The notes under the pieces were generated by a model. It made no database searches, was not told the origin of the DNA, and saw only the letters and a list, made by a program, of their open reading frames with translations. The position numbers and the translations under genes were made by a program. Positions 34,570 through 42,869 of a stretch of DNA of 64,000 nt are shown piece by piece. Position 1 is the stretch's first letter; each line of letters starts with the position of its first letter. Source of the DNA: Bdellovibrio sp. BCCA (GTDB taxonomy: Bacteria; Bdellovibrionota; Bdellovibrionia; Bdellovibrionales; Bdellovibrionaceae). The stretch lies in assembly GCF_037996825.1 (NCBI RefSeq), contig NZ_JBBNAC010000001.1, forward strand, positions 2,914,001 through 2,978,000, in the 5' to 3' direction.

Positions 34570-35343
34570 TCAGGGCCAAGGAATGTGCGGCACATCTTGG
34601 CAAATGATCGGCAAAGCTTCGGCTTGCAAAGGAGCTGCGAGCGCGTCGATTTCAGAAGATTCTTTCAAGAGATTTATGTGCGATTTCAAAACTGTTCTCG
34701 ACAAAAGCAATGAAGAGATATGCAGTTTCTCGCGAGCTTTGCGGTCATGTATTGGAGCAAGACCTGCCATTCGGCGAATGGATTCCAAGACATGACGGAC
34801 CATGCAGTTATAGCGCGGGACTCTGTTGAGTTCTTGCACTTGTTCATCAGCATAACGAACAATGCCGTTATAATCTTTGGCTTTAAAAAGCTCCCTCAGG
34901 CGCTCTGAAATTTCGCGCGCTTGTGCAGGATGAAAATGTTGAAGCGAATCTTTTCCATCAGGGTTGACTGCACGAAATGCTGGTGTGTGCGACATATCAA
35001 TAAAATCCGCGCACAGAATCGGAATGCCCGCTCGCTGATATGGAGCCGCCCAGGCATCTGCTAAAGGAGCCACCCATAAAACTTTTTTTTCGGCCTTGAT
35101 CAGCATTTCAGAAATTGCGCGGCTCTGCCCCTGAGAAAGTCGCTCGTACACAGGGGCTCTTTGTTCGTTGATTTTGATGGCCTCACGCAAGTGCGTGGAT
35201 AAGCATGGCTTCACATCTTTAAGGCCCGCTTGTCCAATAGCAGGCAATAGAAGTCCTAAAAGAAAAACCATAAGGGATCGACGGTGACTGTCTATAAATA
35301 AGTCACCCTGACAAATCGCGGTTTTTATCCGTTGCCAGCTCAT
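34570..35343 (-). CDS. Unknown membrane-anchored protein
   Basis: A 257-residue protein with no family I recognise. ATG 35343 has AAAGGGAG upstream. The first ~24 residues are polar, followed by one hydrophobic helix (M-V-F-L-L-G-L-L-L-P-A-I-G) ending in A-G, so it is either a signal-anchor with a periplasmic domain or a signal peptide with a long N-region. The rest is helical with four scattered cysteines, rich in R, E and L, and includes W-V-A-P-L-A-D-A-W and A-D-F-I-D-M-S-H-T-P. It follows an XRE regulator on the same strand (50-bp gap) and precedes the transpeptidase-like gene. Confidence 0.7.
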   Translation of the reverse strand: MSWQRIKTAICQGDLFIDSHRRSLMVFLLGLLLPAIGQAGLKDVKPCLSTHLREAIKINEQRAPVYERLSQGQSRAISEMLIKAEKKVLWVAPLADAWAAPYQRAGIPILCADFIDMSHTPAFRAVNPDGKDSLQHFHPAQAREISERLRELFKAKDYNGIVRYADEQVQELNRVPRYNCMVRHVLESIRRMAGLAPIHDRKAREKLHISSLLLSRTVLKSHINLLKESSEIDALAAPLQAEALPIICQDVPHIPWP

Positions 35344-35393
35344 TCGTGCTCCCTTTAATTATCCTGGTTTTATCAAAAGCAAAGCCAGTGCCA

Positions 35394-36128
35394 CTATTCT
35401 TTCTTTTTAATCGCGCCCATATAGGAGTGCTGCCAAGGACGATACGAAAAGAGAACACCCATATCCACGACGGAAACATTGTGTTCACTTTCAAAACGCG
35501 ATTCCTCTTGCATCTCCAACATCAATTTTTCAAGCTTCGTTTTGTACTTCGCCATAGTCTGCGGGCTTAGTTTTAAGAATGAAAAACGAATGTAGTCTTC
35601 TGGACGGAAATCATAATTAAGATAGTGCGCTTTGGTGTTTTCAAAAAGAGCTTTCCCCACAAGCCCGTCTCGACGGAAACGCAAAAAGCCATGGCGCTTT
35701 AATTTCACTTTGTCGCGCGGATGAAGCTCGATGAGATTTAAACGGTCTAATTGAAAAAGATATTTTTTCGATTCAGAACTGGAGATCTGATATTCCCGCT
35801 CGATTTTTTGCGGCGTTTTTCCCTCTTGCAACATCATAAAGTAATGAAGCATACGAGAGTTTTCAGCCAGCGCTTTTTCCTGATCATCCGTGAGAGTGAA
35901 AACCTGAGACGTTTCCTCTAAATTGGCGGATTTAACGACCTCAGAAAAACTGATGTCAGCTACTCGGCAGATTTCTTCCAAGCGCTCCAGACTTAAGCTT
36001 TTGTTGGAGAGAATGCGCTTAACGCTAGACTCACTCAAATTCAATGCTTTCGCCAAGTCTCGATACAAGACGTTCTTGGCTTTTAGCGCACGTTTCAGCG
36101 AATTCAAGAATTGGTCAATTTGTGACAT
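35394..36128 (-). CDS. XRE-family transcriptional regulator with winged-helix-like C-terminus
   Basis: A 244-residue predicted DNA-binding protein. ATG 36128 (GGGGGT upstream) is preferred to 36146. Residues about 5-60 are a Cro/C1-type helix-turn-helix: Y-R-D-L-A-K-A-L-N-L-S-E-S-S-V-K-R-I-L followed by L-S-L-E-R-L-E-E-I-C. The middle (about 95-150) looks like a second helix-turn-helix (G-K-T-P-Q-K-I-E-R-E-Y-Q-I-S-S-S-E). This two-module design resembles TIGR02147-type regulators but is not a clear member. Divergent from the small ORF/ABC exporter operon starting at 36232, which it may control. Confidence 0.8.
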   Translation of the reverse strand: MSQIDQFLNSLKRALKAKNVLYRDLAKALNLSESSVKRILSNKSLSLERLEEICRVADISFSEVVKSANLEETSQVFTLTDDQEKALAENSRMLHYFMMLQEGKTPQKIEREYQISSSESKKYLFQLDRLNLIELHPRDKVKLKRHGFLRFRRDGLVGKALFENTKAHYLNYDFRPEDYIRFSFLKLSPQTMAKYKTKLEKLMLEMQEESRFESEHNVSVVDMGVLFSYRPWQHSYMGAIKKKE

Positions 36129-36231
36129 ATCAACCCCCAAAACCACGGTATTACATGATGGTACTTAAATCAAGGGTATTGAATTATAAGACCAAGCCGC
36201 CGATCCTTAGCAAGAGAACGCAGGAGGTTCT

Positions 36232-36372
36232 ATGAGCATTCTCAAGTTCATCGTGGATCGTTTAACAAGCAAAAGACCTTTCTTTTATGGCTGGGAGCAA
36301 AGAGCGTACGAACGACGCCAAGAGCAATATCCCACGTCGTTTCAAAACACTTGCAGGCTCAAGCAGGATTAA
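36232..36372 (+). CDS. 46-residue small protein or leader peptide before the ABC exporter
   Basis: A short gene with a perfect AGGAGG four bases before its ATG, ending 15 bp before the ABC exporter start. The product opens M-S-I-L-K-F-I-V-D-R-L and is basic and aromatic (F-F-Y-G-W-E-Q-R-A-Y-E-R-R), with no membrane helix. It has the best ribosome-binding site of the region while the ABC gene itself has a poor one, so translational coupling or a leader-peptide role in attenuation (see the hairpin at 36451) is plausible. It does not resemble any protein I know. Confidence 0.6.
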   Translation: MSILKFIVDRLTSKRPFFYGWEQRAYERRQEQYPTSFQNTCRLKQD

Positions 36373-36387
36373 ATACTCTCCTTGAGC

Positions 36388-38148
36388 ATGCAAAGTTCGA
36401 CCACTGACTCTTCAGTCCTCTTTAATCGTCCCCTTTGGTTTTACATTAAAAACAATCCCCGAGCCTTCAGCTTGGGGATTGTTTTTTTAATCATCACGAA
36501 TGCGCTGGATGGTGTGTATCCACTCATCATGAAAACAGCCATTGACCAGATCGAAGCGCAGGTGCCGCTGAATAATATCGGCAAAACTTGTTTGATCTTC
36601 TTTGCGGTGATGGCAGGACTTGCCGTCAGCCGTTACGGATGGCGCACGAACTTTGGGCGCTTTCACACTTTTGCAGCTGAACATATTCGTCAAAAACTTT
36701 TCCGACATGTGACTTCCCTGGGGCCAAACTTTTTCCACAAAAATCAAGTGGGAGAGTTGATGAGCCTTTTGACTAATGACGTTCAATCATTTCGCCAAGC
36801 GATCGGCCCTGGACTTTTGATTTTAGCTGATGGTGTGATTATCATCGCCGTGATTCTCCCGATTATGGCGACCATGAATTGGGCTTGGACTTGGAAGACG
36901 TTGGTCTTTCTTCCGATCGTTCCTTTCCTTATCTGGAAAGTGATGCGCCTTATTCATTCTAATTATAAAACTCAACAGGACCGCTTTTCCGAACTTACCG
37001 GCGTAGCTCAAGAAACTGTGGGCGGCATCCGTGTTATTAAAAGTTTTGCTCAAGAGGACAACCGCACAACATTGTTTAACGGTGTCAGTTCCGCTTTTGA
37101 AAAAGCTTGTAACAAAGTCGCACGCATTGATGCGTTCTTTGTTCCGGTGATGGAGTTTGGCGTTACTTCTGGCAGCGTGATTTTATTGTTCATCGCAAAG
37201 GATGACATTTATTCTGGCGCTGTGACCATTGGAACTTTCGTGGCGTTTCATCGCTACATCCAAAAAATGGTCTGGCCGATGACAGCCTTGGGGATGGGTT
37301 TTTCTTATTTCCAAAAAGGTTATGCTTCCTTTGATCGCATTAAGGATGTTCTTAAAACAGAAACAGACATTCCTGATAACGGCACTTACGAAATCGCTGA
37401 ATTTAAAACTTTGGAATTTAAAAACGTTTCTTACAAACATAAAGGCAGTGACCATTATGTTTTGAAAAACGTTTCCTTTTCTTTAAATGCCGGCGAGAGC
37501 TTAGGAATCATGGGCCCTGTTGGCGCCGGGAAAACGACTTTGCTTCATCTGCTTTCTCGTATGTACCCGCTTGAAGAAGGACAGATTCTTATTAACGGAG
37601 TGTCGATCGAAAATATTTCTCAAGAGTCTTTACGGAAAACTTTGTTGCTTGTTCCTCAAGAGGCTTTTTTATTTAGTGAAAGCATTTCGGAGAACGTCAG
37701 CTTCGGTCTTAAAGAACGCGCCTCTGAAGAAGAAATATTACGCATGACGGAGATTGTGGATCTCAGTAAAGAAATTGATTCTTTACCGCACAAGTACGAT
37801 TCACAGTTGGGCGAAAGAGGTGTCAACCTTTCCGGCGGACAAAAACAACGTCTGACTATTGCTCGCGGTTTGATCATGAAAACTCCCGTCTTGGTTTTGG
37901 ATGACTCTTTAAGTGCTGTGGATACGCGCACCGAAAAAGCCATTGAAGAAGAATTGGCGAAGAGCAATTCCACAACCAGCCGAATTATTGTGGCTCATCG
38001 CCTGTCTTCATTAAAGGCCGTGAATCATTTGTTGATTTTGAAAGACGGCCAAGTCGAAGCCCATGGCACTTACGAAGAAGTTTTAAATGTGAGCCCGACA
38101 TTCCAAAAAACCGTGCAAATCCAAGAGAAAGGAGATCACCATGAGTGA
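36388..38148 (+). CDS. ABC exporter half-transporter with degenerate catalytic site (heterodimer subunit 1)
   Basis: A 586-residue type IV ABC exporter: six transmembrane helices (about 20-320) then a nucleotide-binding domain. Walker A is G-P-V-G-A-G-K-T-T, the signature is canonical L-S-G-G-Q, the H-loop is V-A-H-R-L-S, but Walker B reads L-V-L-D-D-S with Asp in place of the catalytic Glu. Its partner has the reciprocal defect, so the pair forms one active and one degenerate ATP site, as in LmrCD, TM287/288 or MdlAB. ATG 36388 is used; TTG 36382 is an alternative and neither has a strong ribosome-binding site. A strong terminator-like hairpin lies inside codons 22-34. Likely exports drugs, peptides or lipids. 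Confidence 0.92.
   Translation: MQSSTTDSSVLFNRPLWFYIKNNPRAFSLGIVFLIITNALDGVYPLIMKTAIDQIEAQVPLNNIGKTCLIFFAVMAGLAVSRYGWRTNFGRFHTFAAEHIRQKLFRHVTSLGPNFFHKNQVGELMSLLTNDVQSFRQAIGPGLLILADGVIIIAVILPIMATMNWAWTWKTLVFLPIVPFLIWKVMRLIHSNYKTQQDRFSELTGVAQETVGGIRVIKSFAQEDNRTTLFNGVSSAFEKACNKVARIDAFFVPVMEFGVTSGSVILLFIAKDDIYSGAVTIGTFVAFHRYIQKMVWPMTALGMGFSYFQKGYASFDRIKDVLKTETDIPDNGTYEIAEFKTLEFKNVSYKHKGSDHYVLKNVSFSLNAGESLGIMGPVGAGKTTLLHLLSRMYPLEEGQILINGVSIENISQESLRKTLLLVPQEAFLFSESISENVSFGLKERASEEEILRMTEIVDLSKEIDSLPHKYDSQLGERGVNLSGGQKQRLTIARGLIMKTPVLVLDDSLSAVDTRTEKAIEEELAKSNSTTSRIIVAHRLSSLKAVNHLLILKDGQVEAHGTYEEVLNVSPTFQKTVQIQEKGDHHE
36451..36488 (+). terminator. Intrinsic terminator-like hairpin inside the first ABC exporter gene
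   Basis: AACAATCCCC (36451-36460) pairs perfectly with GGGGATTGTT (36474-36483); GAG/CTT extends it to 13 bp with one G-T pair, loop CCTTCAG, and seven T (36482-36488) follow. It is inside the coding sequence, about 80 bp after the 46-codon ORF stops. The form is that of an attenuator. Confidence 0.65.
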
Positions 38149-39952
38149 AAATTTCATGCATGAAGACCTGGTGAAAACCAAGATCACCTACCCGGTTCTT
38201 TTTAAACGCCTGTGGCCTTATGCTCGCCGCGAAAAGTTATTACTTTTTTCTGCGATCTTTGCTGTCGCTGGTGGCGCTATTGTGGCGCGTTTGATTCCTG
38301 CTTTGATTGGATATGCGATTGATCACGGCGTGAAGGAAAAAGACTATAGCGTTTTCACGAAAGTCGCTTACGCTTATTTGATTTTAGAAATCTTCCGTTC
38401 TTGCTTTTCTTTTGCGAACGTTTTTCTATTCCAACTTTTCGGGAATAGAATGCTTTTTCATTTGCGCGAAGATTTAATGGCTCATGTGCAAAGACTGCCT
38501 TTGCAGTTTTTCAATAAAACGCCGACAGGTCGAATCGTGACTCGTTTGACGAACGACGTGATGTCTTTAGGCGAGCTTTTCACTGATGGCGTGATTTCGG
38601 TCTTCACGCATTTTGTGATTATCATGTCTGTTGTCGTGGCTTTGGCTTTGATTTCTTGGAAACTGACTCTTGTGAGCTTGGTTTTAGCGCCATTTTTTAT
38701 TGGTGCTTCGTTTTATTTAAGCAATCGCATCCGCGATATCTTAAGAGAACAGAAAAAGAAATTATCGTTGATCAATGCATTTTTGGCCGAAAACTTGAAC
38801 GGCATCAAGGTCGTTCAGCTTTACAACCGCGTTTTCCGCAACCGTGAAAAGTTTGGCGTTCTTTCCGTTGATTACCGCGATACAAATATGCGCTCCATCC
38901 GTGCCTATGCGCTGATGCAGCCGATTATGAATCTTTTTAATGCGACGACAATCACAGCGGCTTTATACTTTGGCGGACTGTTGAGTGCGCAGAACTCCAT
39001 TGCGATTGGTGCTTTGGTGGCATTCTTGATGAACATTCAAGACTTCATCCCGCCTCTTCGTGAAATTTTGGAGAAATATCAGCAATTCCAAAACTCCTTA
39101 ACGAGTGCCGAGCGTATTTTCACTTTGATGGATGAACCGCAAGAGTATGAACTGGAAAATCTGCAAACACCTGAGGTTGTTAAGGGTGACATTGAAATTC
39201 GCAATTTGAATTTCCAGTACGAAAGCAATTTGCCTTTTGTGCTAAAAAATATTTCTCTGCAAATCAAGGCCGGAGAATCCATCGCATTAGTAGGAAGAAC
39301 TGGCAGTGGAAAATCGACGTTCATTTCATTGCTGCAAAGATTTTACGATGCGCCAGAGAAAAGTATTTTTATCGACGGCTTGGCTTTAGAAAGAATTCCT
39401 CGCACAGAGATCCGTCACCATGTCGGCGTCGTTCAGCAGGATAATTTTATCTTCCGTGGAACGATTCGCGATAATATCGGACTAGGTGATTCACGTATCA
39501 CTGAAGAACAGATTCTGAAGGCTTGTGAAAAAACAGGCTATATGAGCCTTCTAAAGCGCACAGGTCGGGATCTTTTAAGTACAGTGGAAGAACGCGGTTC
39601 CAACTTGTCTGTCGGCGAAAGACAGCTGATCGCATTTGCGCGCATCTTAGCTTTCAATCCGGATATTTTGATTCTGGATGAAGCGACAGCAAATATCGAC
39701 TCTGAAAGTGAGCACATCATTCAAGAGGCGACGAAGGAAATCACCAAGGGTCGCACAAGCATTATCATTGCTCACCGTCTTTCGACGATTCAGCAATGTG
39801 ACCGCATTGTCGTTTTAGATCACGGAGAAGTTGCGGAAGTGGGCTCTCACGAAGAACTTATGAAAGCCCAAGGCCTTTATTATCAGTTTGCGTCTTTAGG
39901 TTTGAAGTCCACTTTGATGGATGCATCTGCTGCCGGAACTGCGGAGCCGTAG
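38141..39952 (+). CDS. ABC exporter half-transporter (heterodimer subunit 2)
   Basis: A 603-residue partner of the preceding gene, overlapping it by 8 bp with AAAGGAG upstream of its ATG. Six transmembrane helices, then the nucleotide-binding domain: Walker A G-R-T-G-S-G-K-S-T, signature degenerate as L-S-V-G-E, Walker B normal I-L-I-L-D-E-A-T, H-loop I-A-H-R-L-S. Its intact Walker A/B pairs with the intact signature of subunit 1 to give the single hydrolysing site. The short C-terminal tail overlaps the convergent lipoprotein gene by 70 bp. Substrate unknown. Confidence 0.93.
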   Translation: MSENFMHEDLVKTKITYPVLFKRLWPYARREKLLLFSAIFAVAGGAIVARLIPALIGYAIDHGVKEKDYSVFTKVAYAYLILEIFRSCFSFANVFLFQLFGNRMLFHLREDLMAHVQRLPLQFFNKTPTGRIVTRLTNDVMSLGELFTDGVISVFTHFVIIMSVVVALALISWKLTLVSLVLAPFFIGASFYLSNRIRDILREQKKKLSLINAFLAENLNGIKVVQLYNRVFRNREKFGVLSVDYRDTNMRSIRAYALMQPIMNLFNATTITAALYFGGLLSAQNSIAIGALVAFLMNIQDFIPPLREILEKYQQFQNSLTSAERIFTLMDEPQEYELENLQTPEVVKGDIEIRNLNFQYESNLPFVLKNISLQIKAGESIALVGRTGSGKSTFISLLQRFYDAPEKSIFIDGLALERIPRTEIRHHVGVVQQDNFIFRGTIRDNIGLGDSRITEEQILKACEKTGYMSLLKRTGRDLLSTVEERGSNLSVGERQLIAFARILAFNPDILILDEATANIDSESEHIIQEATKEITKGRTSIIIAHRLSTIQQCDRIVVLDHGEVAEVGSHEELMKAQGLYYQFASLGLKSTLMDASAAGTAEP

Positions 39953-40863
39953 AAGCGAATGGCATTGATGGACTCGATATAATCCCATCCGTTCACGTTG
40001 CTACGAGGAACGGATTGGCCGTTGATCGTAACCGTGATGGATTCAATCACAGGCTTTTTAGAAAGTTTAAAGTCTGTGAGGATTTGATAGATGCGAGCGC
40101 GGATGTTTGTTACGGCTGATCCCAAACTAGATGTACAAATTGACTCTTGAACACCGCCAGAGACGTTAACTAAATCAATGAATCTCCAGCCTACCTCTGA
40201 ATAGTCATTAAATGTAGTACAGTTTGTACTTGTAGGTGTTACCCCGATAAAGTTAAAGACCCAAGATCTTGAGCCATCGACCCAGGGGCGTTTGAGACCA
40301 TCAAGCAAACCCGTGTAATATGGAGAGGGATTAGAAACTACACTCTTATCTTCTTCATTTGATAGCGCGATCACAACTAACAAAGCATCGTTACGAAAAA
40401 ATCCCTTACCTTCATTAGCAAGATAGCCTGAAGACAAGGCATTTTCCATCGACTCAAGACCACGCTCGTTGTTACTGCCCGCTTCACCCACAATCATGCG
40501 GTTCTTAAGTGAATTCACAAGATCAGGAGTTGAAGATGTCACATACTTCGGGCTTCCAATAAAGCGACCGCCGTCAGGATTTGGACCTCCCATACTCGTC
40601 GTCACCACCGCCATATGATAATCCATTTTGAGGGAATTCAAACGCGCAACCAGATCAGGAACCTGGTTGCTGAGATTTTGCTGATGTTTCAACATGGAAG
40701 AGGAGTTATCAACAATCCAAAGAATATCCACTTTGTTATTATAGGTCACACTTTGATCAAAGTTGTCGGACGTTTCTGGAAGATCAAACTGCACACCCGA
40801 AGAACAAGCCATGAGAGCTGTTGACATCATGGCCGCCAACAAAGCTGAAAATTCCTTTTTCAT
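39883..40863 (-). CDS. Lipoprotein with von Willebrand factor A domain
   Basis: A 326-residue lipoprotein. The signal ends S-T-A-L-M-A-C, a lipobox. Residues about 45-235 form a vWA domain: W-I-V-D-N-S-S-S-M is a MIDAS motif (DxSxS), preceded by K-V-D-I-L; later S-N-E-E-D-K may supply the remaining metal contacts. vWA domains bind proteins or matrix through a metal ion, so a surface adhesion or complex-assembly role fits. The last ~70 residues are beta-rich. Its 3' end is antisense to the last 70 bp of the ABC gene; both ends look genuinely coding. Single-gene unit. Confidence 0.88.
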   Translation of the reverse strand: MKKEFSALLAAMMSTALMACSSGVQFDLPETSDNFDQSVTYNNKVDILWIVDNSSSMLKHQQNLSNQVPDLVARLNSLKMDYHMAVVTTSMGGPNPDGGRFIGSPKYVTSSTPDLVNSLKNRMIVGEAGSNNERGLESMENALSSGYLANEGKGFFRNDALLVVIALSNEEDKSVVSNPSPYYTGLLDGLKRPWVDGSRSWVFNFIGVTPTSTNCTTFNDYSEVGWRFIDLVNVSGGVQESICTSSLGSAVTNIRARIYQILTDFKLSKKPVIESITVTINGQSVPRSNVNGWDYIESINAIRFYGSAVPAADASIKVDFKPKDAN

Positions 40864-40899
40864 AAATCCTCTTTCAACACGTTCATAGAAAACAAAATC

Positions 40900-41700
40900 T
40901 TATGCCGCTTTAGTCGTGAAGTTTTTAATCGACTCACGCGCCGATTGACTCAGAGTCGTGAATTTCACGCCGTATTTTACGGGCTCTGCTGTTGTTGCAT
41001 TGGAAGCATCTTTCACGAATTGCTTACTCACGATCTGGCAAACCGCATTGAATGGAGGAACGCCGTCTCCGGGTTGGAAATGTAAGAACAAAGACTGGCC
41101 TGGCTGTAAATTTGGAGTATCAATCAAGACACCAGCTCCCCCGGCACTGATTTCCAAAGCTTGACCCCGGAATACAGTTTTATTGTTATGCACAATCAAA
41201 GAAGCACCGTAAGAAGCGCGTGCATGACGACGACGGAAGAAAATTTCTGCCACGTCGACATCTTTGGAATCTTTCATTCCGCGGATTTTATCTGAAGAGA
41301 ACTCTTCTACTTCAGCCACACGTTTCCATGCAGGAAGTTTTGCGTGCCAGATGTAATCGTATTCAAACAAAGTTTTTTCCTGCAGCATTTGGATCAACTC
41401 CAACTGGCAGAAAGGTCCGTAGTTATTTCCCTCTTTGAGAATAAACCACTCTTTGTCCTTAAGAGCGTTTGCAAACCCCGCTTTTGGAAGAGGTGTCGCA
41501 CTTGGACGAACCGACGGCTTCTGAGCTAGTTTCTGCGCAAACTCAGGGTGTTCAAGTAGCATCATCCATTCACCTACGTTTTCATCGTAAACGTAATCAG
41601 TCCATTGATGTTCCTGGGCCTCGATCTTTTTTAAGACTGTCTCATGCGTGTACGGTCCGATATGAGTCCCATTGTTAGAAAGATAATACTGTTTTGCCAT
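40900..41700 (-). CDS. Protein with two GYF_2 domains and a PilZ domain
   Basis: A 266-residue cytosolic protein. Start ATG 41700 has AAGGAG upstream; the frame to 41790 is not needed. Two GYF_2 (DUF4339-like) domains: residues about 3-50 (Q-Y-Y-L-S-N-N-G-T-H-I-G-P-Y-T) and about 80-130 (W-F-I-L-K-E-G-N-N-Y-G-P-F), each with the G-P-(Y/F) core that binds proline-rich peptides. Residues about 155-260 are PilZ: R-R-R-H-A-R-A, then E-I-S-A-G-G (D/N-x-S-x-x-G with Glu first) and the beta-barrel end V-K-Y-G-V-K-F. It would be a c-di-GMP-sensing adaptor. The Glu substitution makes c-di-GMP binding likely but not certain. Confidence 0.88.
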   Translation of the reverse strand: MAKQYYLSNNGTHIGPYTHETVLKKIEAQEHQWTDYVYDENVGEWMMLLEHPEFAQKLAQKPSVRPSATPLPKAGFANALKDKEWFILKEGNNYGPFCQLELIQMLQEKTLFEYDYIWHAKLPAWKRVAEVEEFSSDKIRGMKDSKDVDVAEIFFRRRHARASYGASLIVHNNKTVFRGQALEISAGGAGVLIDTPNLQPGQSLFLHFQPGDGVPPFNAVCQIVSKQFVKDASNATTAEPVKYGVKFTTLSQSARESIKNFTTKAA

Positions 41701-41857
41701 TGTTCCGTTACTCCTTGGACCACCTATCGGCGCAAACAAGACTCGACTTAACTGTAGGAAATTAGACAATTTGTAAGAAAAATGATTCAAATTTTTTGTC
41801 GAACTTTTAGTCGTTTTTCATTCTGTAATTAAACTAAATAAAGTTAAAGGGATCCTC

Positions 41858-41951
41858 ATGAAAGCCGATCAGATTACTGGGCGTTAAGAATTCCATTCTC
41901 AAACCGATAGAAGTTTATGGTTTTTATACAGAAGAAAGAAATGAAACTTAG
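41858..41951 (+). pseudogene. Short coding remnant, possibly frameshifted, upstream of the REC-CheX gene
   Basis: AAAGGGATCC precedes an ATG (41858) that reads M-K-A-D-Q-I-T-G then stops. One base further on, the next frame continues protein-like as V-K-N-S-I-L-K-P-I-E-V-Y-G-F-Y-T-E-E-R-N-E-T and stops at 41949-41951, overlapping the ATG of the REC-CheX gene. Joined by a +1 shift this is about 30 residues. It may be a gene remnant, a frameshifted leader, or chance. Confidence 0.35.
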
Positions 41952-42855
41952 AAAAAACATCCTCATTGTTGATAATAACTGTGAACTGGAGCAATCGGTG
42001 AAAGAGCCTTTGCTTAAGCAGCTTGAGAACTCCGGCGTGTCTCCTATCGTGGTGCGCGCAAAAGACGGAGCGGAAGCTGCGATTAAGTCGGAAAATCAAA
42101 AATTTGATATGGTTATCATCGACACCGAAGTCCCTCGTTTGATGGATGGCGGTTTTGTTTACGGCATTCATACTTATAAGAATACTCAGGACGCTGAAGT
42201 CATCGTGATCTCGCAAAAAGATCCCTCTGATCTTCCTGAATCTTTGCGCAGTTCTAAATTCTTTAAAAAGCCAGTCACTCCCGAAGAATTGATCAATGCC
42301 ATGATCACGGTGCTAAATGTGCAACATCATGGACAAGCTAAAGACGCAAACACAGCAGCGGCGGCTACGAAATATGCCGTCGATGTGCGCGTGATCAATG
42401 CTGTGATCAAAGCGACAACCAATGTGCTTGAACAATTTGGTGTGACATCTGTGAAAATGGAAAAAGCCGGCCCAAAATCTCCGCAAGAGTGTTTAATGGG
42501 CGAAGTGTCTTCTGTGATTGATATTAAAAGTCAGTCCTTCCAGGGTTACTTGAGCATTTCTTTTGATAAGGGAAGTTTTTTGGAAGTTGTTTCCACGATG
42601 TTGATGGAAGAACAAACAGAACTTACTAAAGACAATCAAGATGCTGTGGGCGAAATCAATAATATTATTTTTGGTAACGCCAAATCTGAAATCACAAGCT
42701 ACGGCGTTCAGATGACAGTTCCTCGCGTGCTTTTAGGATCAGATCAAGTCGTGCCTTGCGCGACGGGCTCCGCCGGAATGATGATTCCTTTTTCTACAAG
42801 CAAAGGGAAATTTTATTTGACGGTGGTTGCGCTGCCGATTGCGAAAGCGACGTAG
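41941..42855 (+). CDS. Response-regulator receiver fused to CheX-like domain
   Basis: A 304-residue chemotaxis-type protein. Residues about 1-125 are a receiver: I-L-I-V-D-N-N (acidic site altered from D-D to D-N), M-V-I-I-D-T with the phosphoacceptor Asp, I-S-Q-K for the switch Thr/Ser, and K-K-P-V. Residues about 150-300 match CheX (A-V-I-K-A-T-T-N-V-L-E-Q-F; A-V-G-E-I-N-N-I-I-F-G-N-A-K with the conserved E-x2-N phosphatase pair). CheX dephosphorylates CheY-P, so this could be a self-acting or networked phosphatase. ATG 41941 is used; ATG 41917 is an alternative, neither with a strong ribosome-binding site. Stands alone. Confidence 0.85.
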   Translation: MKLRKNILIVDNNCELEQSVKEPLLKQLENSGVSPIVVRAKDGAEAAIKSENQKFDMVIIDTEVPRLMDGGFVYGIHTYKNTQDAEVIVISQKDPSDLPESLRSSKFFKKPVTPEELINAMITVLNVQHHGQAKDANTAAAATKYAVDVRVINAVIKATTNVLEQFGVTSVKMEKAGPKSPQECLMGEVSSVIDIKSQSFQGYLSISFDKGSFLEVVSTMLMEEQTELTKDNQDAVGEINNIIFGNAKSEITSYGVQMTVPRVLLGSDQVVPCATGSAGMMIPFSTSKGKFYLTVVALPIAKAT

Positions 42856-42869
42856 ATAAAACCGTCTAT

